Shown piece by piece: positions 5,363-11,110 of a DNA stretch of 12,489 nt. Both the position numbers and the translations under genes were made by a program. Below the pieces are notes generated by a model. The model saw nothing but the letters and a program-made list of their open reading frames with translations, did not search any database and was not told the origin of the DNA. The stretch lies in NCBI GenBank assembly GCA_003150755.1, contig QAMT01000010.1, forward strand, positions 1 to 12,489, written 5' to 3'. Origin of the DNA: Phascolarctobacterium sp. (lineage in GTDB: Bacteria > Bacillota > Negativicutes > Acidaminococcales > Acidaminococcaceae). The first letter of the stretch is position 1. Every line of letters starts with the position of its first letter.

Positions 5363-5447
5363 TTCTTGTAACTTACTATTCATGTGTACCCATGATTCCT
5401 TTCCTCATTTATATATCTGGTGGCGTCCCTTGTGAACGGAGAAAGGA
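5363..5447 (+). promoter_or_regulatory. Untranslated leader between the candidate pRNA and the holin-like gene
   Basis: No open frame of merit and no rho-independent terminator are seen, so transcription from 5257-5285 may continue into the late genes. CGTCCCTTG (5424-5432) is the perfect complement of CAAGGGACG (5332-5340) inside the candidate pRNA, and GGTG (5419-5422) can add pairing with CACC (5344-5347). This alternative helix would break P3 and ends 9 nt before the AAAGGAG at 5442-5448. Confidence 0.4.
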
Positions 5448-5453
5448 GTGCAA

Positions 5454-5645
5454 GTGGAAGTAATCACAGAATTTTCCACCCTCATTGCTAACCTCGGAGT
5501 GCCAGTGGCTTGTATGGCAGTCACCTTTTACCTCTGGTACAACGAGACAAAAACACACAAAGAAGAAATAACTCAGTTGCGTGACGCATTAGTGAATAAC
5601 ACTATGGTTATGCAGAAGTTACTTGACAAACTCAGTACCGAATGA
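5454..5645 (+). CDS. Holin-like small membrane protein (BhlA/UviB type)
   Basis: 63 residues. AAAGGAG at 5442-5448 overlaps a GTG at 5448, so the usable start is the next in-frame GTG at 5454 with a 5-nt spacer. Residues about 7-29 (FSTLIANLGVPVACMAVTFYLWY) form one membrane segment. A charged, helical C-terminal tail follows (ETKTHKEEITQLRDALV and QKLLDKLSTE). One N-terminal helix plus a short charged coiled-coil tail is the layout of the BhlA/UviB holin-like family of Firmicutes phages, whose members permeabilise the cell membrane to let lysozyme reach the wall. Its stop overlaps the next start (ATGA), suggesting coupled translation. The assignment rests on topology and size, not on a specific motif. 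Confidence 0.62.
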   Translation: MEVITEFSTLIANLGVPVACMAVTFYLWYNETKTHKEEITQLRDALVNNTMVMQKLLDKLSTE

Positions 5646-5950
5646 TAGTAGGTGCTAGAGTGGTGTACGACACAGACATTGACAACATGGACAGCGTGAC
5701 GGAACTTGAGCCGAACCCTGATATCTTCGGAGAGTATGAGGTTGTAACATCATCCGAACCTCTGAATCTTCGACAGAATCCAGACACCGATGCAAACATC
5801 ATTGTGTCAATGCCTAAAGGTCGTACATTCTCATGCTACGGATTCACAGATGCTACTGGTGACTGGTATCTGGGAGAATTTGTAAGCAAAGGAAAAGTGT
5901 ATGCAGGATTTGCACACAAAAATTATCTCAAACGAAAGGAGAACAGGTAA
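5642..5950 (+). CDS. Stand-alone bacterial SH3 (SH3b) domain protein
   Basis: 102 residues. ATG 5642 overlaps the previous stop and has no clear ribosome binding site, so it is probably translated by coupling. Residues 32-98 read as one SH3b domain: YEVVTSSEPLNLRQNPDTDA with the typical LNLRxxP signature (41-47), then VSMPKG, a central GDWYLGEF strand and a final AGFAHKNYL. SH3b domains usually bind cell-wall peptides and serve as targeting modules of endolysins. No catalytic domain is fused and there is no signal peptide. Placed between the holin-like gene and the structural genes, it may bring a lytic enzyme to the wall, act as a minor virion protein, or interfere with host wall hydrolases. 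Domain call is firm; role is open. Confidence 0.75.
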   Translation: MIVGARVVYDTDIDNMDSVTELEPNPDIFGEYEVVTSSEPLNLRQNPDTDANIIVSMPKGRTFSCYGFTDATGDWYLGEFVSKGKVYAGFAHKNYLKRKENR

Positions 5951-6372
5951 TGAACATTGCAGACATTATCGCGCTTGCAGGTGCGGGCTTTACAAAAGAC
6001 GACATCGTTCGCATTGCAGGAAGTATGCACACTTCAACCCCTATCGTAACTCCAACTCCAACTCCAACCCCAACCCCAACCACTACCACAACTCCAACCA
6101 GTGCCCCTGTTATGTATCAGCCGACACCTACACCGGCACAGACACCGACACCAACGCCAACGCCAGCGCCGACACCGGCAACAGCACCAGTACCAAATCC
6201 GATTCAGCAGTACATGCCGACACCACAGCCTAGTGGGGTGGACTTTGGAAATAAGCTTGACCAGATTCTGGGAGCAGTGCAGGGTAACAATATTATGAAT
6301 ATGCAAGTTCCGGCTCAGCCGACTACAGAGGACATGCTTGCAGAGATTATTAATCCAAAGGGGGTAGAATAA
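5950..6372 (+). CDS. Thr-Pro-rich protein in scaffold position
   Basis: 140 residues. ATG 5950 shares a base with the previous stop; AAAGGAG lies at 5936-5942. Three parts are visible: an N-terminal helical segment (1-26, MNIADIIALAGAGFTKDDIV with a GFTKDDI turn), a low-complexity linker of Thr-Pro repeats (about 30-94), and a C-terminal segment ending TTEDMLAEIINPKGVE. The linker DNA is a degenerate run of CCAACT/CCGACA-type hexamers from about 6040. It lies immediately upstream of the major capsid gene, where phi29 has its scaffold gene 7, but the sequence is not like a typical coiled-coil scaffold. A scaffold, capsid-decorating or head-fibre role is inferred only from position and architecture. 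Confidence 0.6.
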   Translation: MNIADIIALAGAGFTKDDIVRIAGSMHTSTPIVTPTPTPTPTPTTTTTPTSAPVMYQPTPTPAQTPTPTPTPAPTPATAPVPNPIQQYMPTPQPSGVDFGNKLDQILGAVQGNNIMNMQVPAQPTTEDMLAEIINPKGVE

Positions 6373-6373
6373 A

Positions 6374-7570
6374 TTGGGAGCTACTGATGTAATTAGTAAT
6401 AGCACACCGAGAGTGGGTACATTTACAGCCTCAACTGTATTAAATACTATCGTGAGTCAGGCGACTGGAAAGAATCCTATTGAAACAGTTTCAACTGCTG
6501 ACTTTGTTTCAATTGCTAATACCGCGTTAGGTATCAATACAGATGCTTTATTGTCCGCTATCTCGCAAGTGTTATCAAGAACAATATTCTCTATCAGACC
6601 GTACAGCCGTAAATTCAAAGGACTGTACATGGATTCACAGAGATTCGGCAACCACACAAGAAAACTTAACATTGCGGATTCGGACTGGAACAAAGACTTG
6701 CGATATGACCTGACAGACGGACAGGCAGTCGATGACCAGATTGTGAGAAAACCAAACGTGTTACAGACCAATTTCTATGGTCAGAATATTTTTGAGCGTC
6801 AGGTTACAATCTTTAAAGACCAGTTGAATATTGCTCTTTCCAGTGAAGAAGAATTTCAGCGGTTTATCACAATGGTTATGACAAACGCTTCAGACCAGAT
6901 TGAACAGGCTCATGAAAGCACCGCGCGTATGACACTTGCGAACTTTATCGGTGGTAAAGTAAAAGGTGATACTGCAAACGTGTACAAACTGGTGACAATC
7001 TACAATGATGTGGCAGGTACGACACTCGACACAGCGACAGTGCGACAGCCAGAAAACTTTGTTCCGTTTATGAAGTGGGCTGTTGGTTTCATCAAGACAA
7101 TTTCCGACAGAATGACAAATCGTTCTCAGAAATTCCATATTAACGTGACAGGAAAAGAAATCAGCAGACATACACCATACAATAAACAGAAATTGTATCT
7201 GTATTCTGAACTGCTGAACGACATTGACGCGTCTGTTATGACATCAATCTTTAATGATGAATACCTGAAATTTGCAGAGCATGAGAGAGTATCCTTCTGG
7301 CAGTCCATTGACAGCCCGGATGGAATCAAGGTGAAACCCGCATATTTACTGCCAGGCGGAACTGTGAAAGCTGAGACAGAAGAACTTGCAGTAGCAGACA
7401 TCTTTGGTGTGTTGTTTGATGAGGAAGCTGTGGGTATCACTACTTTTGGTGAGTGGTCAGCACCGTCACCATTCAATGCACGCGGTGGATATAGCAACAT
7501 CTTCTGGCACTTCAACGACAGGTATTTCAATGACTTCACTGAGAATGGGGTTGTATTCCTGTTAGCATAA
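6374..7570 (+). CDS. Major capsid protein, phi29 gp8-like
   Basis: 398 residues starting at TTG 6374, with AAAGGGGG at 6358-6365 overlapping the end of the previous gene; no better in-frame start is seen. The protein has the features of picovirus HK97-fold capsid subunits: an N-terminal Ser/Thr-rich arm, a central stretch with DGQAVDDQIVRKPNV, a helical spine (SSEEEFQRFITMVMTNASDQ), and a C-terminal FWHFNDRYFNDF before a hydrophobic end (GVVFLLA). phi29 gp8 (448 aa) carries a C-terminal BIG2 domain after the equivalent point; that domain is missing here, which explains the shorter length. It forms the icosahedral shell. Length, gene position before the tail and portal genes, and overall character make the call good, though no single motif is diagnostic. 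Confidence 0.82.
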   Translation: MGATDVISNSTPRVGTFTASTVLNTIVSQATGKNPIETVSTADFVSIANTALGINTDALLSAISQVLSRTIFSIRPYSRKFKGLYMDSQRFGNHTRKLNIADSDWNKDLRYDLTDGQAVDDQIVRKPNVLQTNFYGQNIFERQVTIFKDQLNIALSSEEEFQRFITMVMTNASDQIEQAHESTARMTLANFIGGKVKGDTANVYKLVTIYNDVAGTTLDTATVRQPENFVPFMKWAVGFIKTISDRMTNRSQKFHINVTGKEISRHTPYNKQKLYLYSELLNDIDASVMTSIFNDEYLKFAEHERVSFWQSIDSPDGIKVKPAYLLPGGTVKAETEELAVADIFGVLFDEEAVGITTFGEWSAPSPFNARGGYSNIFWHFNDRYFNDFTENGVVFLLA

Positions 7571-7586
7571 TTAAGGGGGTTGACAT

Positions 7587-8975
7587 ATGGCTATTGATGT
7601 GACATTTTATAAGGTTGCCAAAAGAAGTAATAGCACATACGTCCCAGACCCTGACAACAAATATCAGACACTATCCTGCAATCTCAAAGAACCTTGTGGG
7701 ATAGTGTCCCCCATTCTGGTGTTGGCAAGCGGATTGACGTGGAATCCTAATGGAGTAAACTACTGTCATATTGAAGCTTTCGGACGCTACTATTTCATAG
7801 ATGAATGGACTTACAGTCAGGGTGTATGGATTTGCTCATGCACTTCCGACCCATTAGCATCTTGGCGTGACACTATCGCGGATAACAGTTATTATATACT
7901 GAGAACCAGTCAGGCAAGCGATGGACAGATTATTGACAAACTTTATCCGTTCTATCCATTGGCATCAGTTAATACTGTTACCGCAAGTACTCCGTTGTGG
8001 GTGTTTGAGGGTGACCTAAACGCAGGGTCGTTCGTTGTCGGAATTGTCGGAGCATCGGGAGTGTCGTCATATTATGCAATGAACAGTGCAGGTTTTAACA
8101 CTTTATGTCAGAAAATGTTTAGCAGTATTGACTGGCTTAAAAACAAAGCTGACTGGGGAGACATTAAAGATGATGTAATCAAAAGTGTAGTAAATCCTGC
8201 TCAGTACGTTACAAGCGTGATGTGGTTTCCCTCAGTTGTTAAGGGTAATACAACTCCTGTAAATATACCTGTTGGTTGGTGGGAAATTACTGGTGTGAAC
8301 TGCACACAGATTTCTTCAAGAGTTATTGAGAAAATCAATGTGAGTGTGAACGTGCCGGAACATCCACAGGCAGGAGACAGAGGGAAGTATCTAAACAGCT
8401 TTCCGTATCGCAGAGTTAAAATCCGTGTCGGCGGTTTCGGTGTATGTGAACTAGACCCCAACAAGATTACAGAAAAAGTAGATGTGAATGTGGCTTATGA
8501 CAAGCGCACAGGAAATTCAGTGTGTTACATCTATTCAGGTGGTACGCTGTTGGCTAACATGTACGGCACGATTGGTGTACCAATTGCTATTAGTGACATA
8601 CAACAGAATCTTGGTGGTGCGTTGATGAGTGGTATTATGGGAGTTGTGAGTACCTTTACAGGTAACATAGGTGGTGCGGTAACAGGATTGTCTAACATGG
8701 TTTCCGACCTTACGACAACCGATGTCAGCCAGATTTCAACACAGGGTGGTGTGGCGGCTTTAGGCTCTAGCGTGACCGTATATGCCGAAGCGCACAGAGT
8801 TGTACCTGAGGATAACGCTAAAAACGGTAGACCGTATTGCAAAATTGGTACGATGAGAGCATTAGGGGCAGGATTCTACAAAGTGCAAAACGGTGCGACA
8901 GCGTGTTTGGGTGCATCGCCAAAAGAAACGGCATTGATCCAGAGAGTACTTGAAGAGGGGGTATTTTTCGCATGA
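7587..8975 (+). CDS. Tail knob protein, phi29 gp9-like
   Basis: 462 residues, ATG 7587 after AAGGGGG. The N-terminal domain shows the gp9 pattern: NYCHIEAFGRYYFID (58-72), a strand ending in a Trp (VWICSC), then SDPLASWRDTI (87-97) followed by YYILRTSQ. Residues 342-375 are a long Gly/Ala/Val-rich hydrophobic stretch (LGGALMSGIMGVVSTFTGNI then GGAVTGLSNMVSDL) in the position of the hydrophobic loops of phi29 gp9, which exit the tail tip and form a pore in the host membrane. It would form the distal hexameric tail tube. phi29 gp9 is longer (599). A 10-bp inverted repeat lies near its 5' end. The stop overlaps the next start by 4 nt (ATGA). Confidence 0.82.
   Translation: MAIDVTFYKVAKRSNSTYVPDPDNKYQTLSCNLKEPCGIVSPILVLASGLTWNPNGVNYCHIEAFGRYYFIDEWTYSQGVWICSCTSDPLASWRDTIADNSYYILRTSQASDGQIIDKLYPFYPLASVNTVTASTPLWVFEGDLNAGSFVVGIVGASGVSSYYAMNSAGFNTLCQKMFSSIDWLKNKADWGDIKDDVIKSVVNPAQYVTSVMWFPSVVKGNTTPVNIPVGWWEITGVNCTQISSRVIEKINVSVNVPEHPQAGDRGKYLNSFPYRRVKIRVGGFGVCELDPNKITEKVDVNVAYDKRTGNSVCYIYSGGTLLANMYGTIGVPIAISDIQQNLGGALMSGIMGVVSTFTGNIGGAVTGLSNMVSDLTTTDVSQISTQGGVAALGSSVTVYAEAHRVVPEDNAKNGRPYCKIGTMRALGAGFYKVQNGATACLGASPKETALIQRVLEEGVFFA
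7667..7708 (+). repeat. 10-bp inverted repeat at the start of the tail knob gene
   Basis: GACACTATCC (7667-7676) and GGATAGTGTC (7699-7708) are perfect inverted copies around a 22-nt loop. The right arm with its flank contains GGGATAGTG (7698-7706), identical to nine bases of the P1 helix of the candidate pRNA (5293-5301), and the left arm carries its CACTATCC complement. Whether this is chance or a functional resemblance cannot be told from the sequence. Confidence 0.4.
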
Positions 8976-9616
8976 GAAGTAATCACCAACAAAACAGCGC
9001 GTTAATATTCTACGCGTTAGGAAAGAAAGCTGGTGGCGGTGGTACACCTGTTATTCCGCCGTCCGGCGATTGGTTAGTAAAAGTTACTGATACAACAGCA
9101 GGGTACTTCACGTTTGACCAGCAGAAACAGAACGCTACAAACGTGTTCAACTTCTTCAAAGCTAAAGGATGGAGTACAAACCCCATTATCGCACTGTTAG
9201 GAAATATGACAGGTGAAAGTACTATGAATCCCGGATTAATCGAGGTAGGCGGTGGCACTACGTCAGCGGGTCCGGGACGAGGGCTTGTACAGTGGACACC
9301 CGGCAGTCAGCTTTTGACAGGGCTTGACTTACTGTTCGGAAAACATGATGATTGGTATGATGGAAACAAACAGCTTGCTGTAATGTTTGCAGAATATCAG
9401 GAAGCGACAGGAGAAGCTAGTATAGGTATTGAAAAACAGTGGTATCCAGTTCGGGCGTATAATGTGAGTTATGGCGAGTGGGCGCATGATACTACACACA
9501 CTTTGGAATGGCTTGTATACGCGTTTATGGCTAACTATCTCAGACCTGCAACAATCAATCATCCTGAGCGTGTAACCTACGCGTCACAATGGTCAGCTTA
9601 TTTTATTAAAGGTTAG
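8972..9616 (+). CDS. Tail-associated lysozyme (phi29 gp13-like lysozyme domain)
   Basis: 214 residues. ATG 8972 overlaps the tail knob stop; a G-rich ribosome binding site lies at the end of that gene. After a Gly-rich linker (residues 20-33) the domain begins FTFDQQKQNATNVFNFFKAK then GWSTNPIIALLGNMTGESTM, the signature of the phage tail lysozyme family (Phage_lysozyme2). Glu82 in GNMTGEST is the expected catalytic acid. GRGLVQWTPGSQ and later W-rich segments fit the same fold. It would cleave peptidoglycan glycan strands at the tail tip during entry, or act in lysis. phi29 gp13 has an additional C-terminal LytM-type endopeptidase domain, absent here. Its place among tail genes favours a virion enzyme over a dedicated endolysin. 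Confidence 0.85.
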   Translation: MRSNHQQNSALIFYALGKKAGGGGTPVIPPSGDWLVKVTDTTAGYFTFDQQKQNATNVFNFFKAKGWSTNPIIALLGNMTGESTMNPGLIEVGGGTTSAGPGRGLVQWTPGSQLLTGLDLLFGKHDDWYDGNKQLAVMFAEYQEATGEASIGIEKQWYPVRAYNVSYGEWAHDTTHTLEWLVYAFMANYLRPATINHPERVTYASQWSAYFIKG

Positions 9617-9628
9617 GGGGGTGAAAAC

Positions 9629-10555
9629 ATGAGTGCGCCTTATTCATGGCAAGCAATAAACAGCGTTACATGGGCGGTTAGTCCTAGTACGTTACACACC
9701 AGAAACAATGAGTTGTTTTCTTTCTTTAGAAAGTATTTGATTCAGAAAGTGCTATCAGTTTTCAAGTTCAAGTTGCCTGATAACTGGGCTGAGAACTACT
9801 TCCTGTATACACTGTTCCTTGAGGGGTATATCGCTATTATCAATACTGATAAGTTTGGAGTTATCCCTCAGAACTGTGGATTGCAGGGGTATAATGTGAT
9901 GTATCAGCCGACACATGCTGTTATCGCAAATCCATTACTCACAGGCATTCTTACTCCTGTTATTGATAAACAGTGTGCATTAATTAAGCTTATGCCAGAC
10001 TATAGCGGAGTATGTGACATAGTGAACTACTACGCAGATAACATGGCTATGAGTGCCGAAGCGTTAGAAATGAATATTATGAACAGCAAACTTAGCTACC
10101 TGTTCGCCGCTAAAAATAAACAGGGTGCTGAGAGTATGAAGAAGATTTTCGACCAGTTACAAAGAGGAGAACTTGGAGTTTTCTACGATGACAAACTGAG
10201 GAGAAAATCTGGTAATGGTGATACAGAAACACCGTGGGAAGTATTCAATCAGGACTTACGAAACTCATTCATTGCGCCAGAACTTATGGACTGTATGAGG
10301 AGATGGGAAGAACTGTTCTGCAATGAAATCGGAATTGGAAATGTAAGAAGTGACAAGAAAGAACGAATGATTGTGGCAGAAGCTGAGAGCAACAATGAAG
10401 AGAGCAGAAGCAAAGCGGAATTGTGGCTTGAAACCCTGAAAGAGGGGTGTGAGAAAGCTAACCAGTTATTCGGAATTGAAATGGGGGTGGAGTTCAGAAG
10501 TGAGCATGTTAATAACGATTACAAGCCTACTAATAGCGGACAACAGCCTGTTTGA
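9629..10555 (+). CDS. Portal / upper collar connector, phi29 gp10-like
   Basis: 308 residues, almost the length of phi29 gp10 (309). ATG 9629 follows GGGGGGTGA at good spacing. The conserved picovirus portal block is visible at 64-94: LEGYIAIINTDKFGVIPQNC then GLQGYNVMYQP, followed by HAVIANPLL. A helix-rich C-terminal half follows, with REL-like acidic stretches (MDCMRRWEELFCNEIG; ESRSKAELWLETLKEG) expected for the channel helices. The C-terminus (NDYKPTNSGQQPV) is a flexible polar tail. Twelve copies would form the ring at the unique vertex through which the packaging ATPase and pRNA drive DNA. It overlaps the lower collar gene by 50 nt. Confidence 0.86.
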   Translation: MSAPYSWQAINSVTWAVSPSTLHTRNNELFSFFRKYLIQKVLSVFKFKLPDNWAENYFLYTLFLEGYIAIINTDKFGVIPQNCGLQGYNVMYQPTHAVIANPLLTGILTPVIDKQCALIKLMPDYSGVCDIVNYYADNMAMSAEALEMNIMNSKLSYLFAAKNKQGAESMKKIFDQLQRGELGVFYDDKLRRKSGNGDTETPWEVFNQDLRNSFIAPELMDCMRRWEELFCNEIGIGNVRSDKKERMIVAEAESNNEESRSKAELWLETLKEGCEKANQLFGIEMGVEFRSEHVNNDYKPTNSGQQPV

Positions 10556-11096
10556 TGGGTTGCAGTTACCGAAAGGAATTGACAAAGACACAGTCGTTGA
10601 CAATATTGTTATGGAGTGTGGAGAGTTAGAGGTGCTGTTTGCAGACCCTGCTTTCATGAAACAGGCTATCACATCATGGTCAAAGAGTATCGTTAATGTG
10701 TGGGAGCGACTGAATGAAACCTACTCACTTGATACTGACAGCCCATGGGATGTAAATACCGATATCTACAGTGAGAACGGTATGACCAATGGTGTAGACC
10801 AGAGGAATAGTACAAGTAAAACAAGCGGTAGTGATAGGACTCTTCAAACCGTGGCAGGATTCAACAGCGAAGTAATGGTTGATAAGCAGGCGGACACTAT
10901 CAACTATGGAGCGACTGTTACTGGCGAAGATTCGACCACAGTGAGGCATAACACAGAAAAGAGTGGAACACATGAAATCACGATGAAACGTGATAGCGCG
11001 GACGTGATTAGAAAAGTTAGAGAGAACAGGAAGTTCAATATCTATGAGGTGATTGTAACAGATTTCAAGGAACGGTTTTGTCTGTTAGTTTATTGA
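10506..11096 (+). CDS. Lower collar connector, phi29 gp11-like
   Basis: 196 residues from ATG 10506; a GTG at 10449 in the same frame has a poorly spaced ribosome binding site, so I prefer the ATG, with GGGGGTGGAG about 12 nt upstream. The protein begins MLITITSLLIADNSLFDGLQ then LPKGIDKDTVVDNI, followed by CGELEVLFADPAFMKQAITS and W-S-K, the conserved N-terminal block of this connector family. The middle is polar and disordered-looking (residues about 80-145, many Ser/Thr/Asp/Asn). It ends in the typical YEVIVTDFKERFCLLVY. It would join portal to tail knob. It is shorter than phi29 gp11 (293). The start lies 50 nt inside the portal gene in another frame, suggesting coupled translation. Confidence 0.8.
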   Translation: MLITITSLLIADNSLFDGLQLPKGIDKDTVVDNIVMECGELEVLFADPAFMKQAITSWSKSIVNVWERLNETYSLDTDSPWDVNTDIYSENGMTNGVDQRNSTSKTSGSDRTLQTVAGFNSEVMVDKQADTINYGATVTGEDSTTVRHNTEKSGTHEITMKRDSADVIRKVRENRKFNIYEVIVTDFKERFCLLVY

Positions 11097-11110
11097 GAAA
11101 GGAGTAGGCT

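Noticed and set aside
5257..5463. Open frame of 68 codons on the + strand covering the ATPase end and the gap before the holin-like gene
   Set aside because: It would begin at the TTG of the -35 box, has no ribosome binding site, and runs through the promoter and the structured RNA.
5901..6298. His/Arg/Ser-rich frames on the + strand and a Trp/Cys/Arg-rich frame on the - strand over the Thr-Pro gene
   Set aside because: They are low-complexity shadows of the Thr-Pro repeat DNA; the 5950-6372 frame has a ribosome binding site and fits its neighbours by a one-base overlap.
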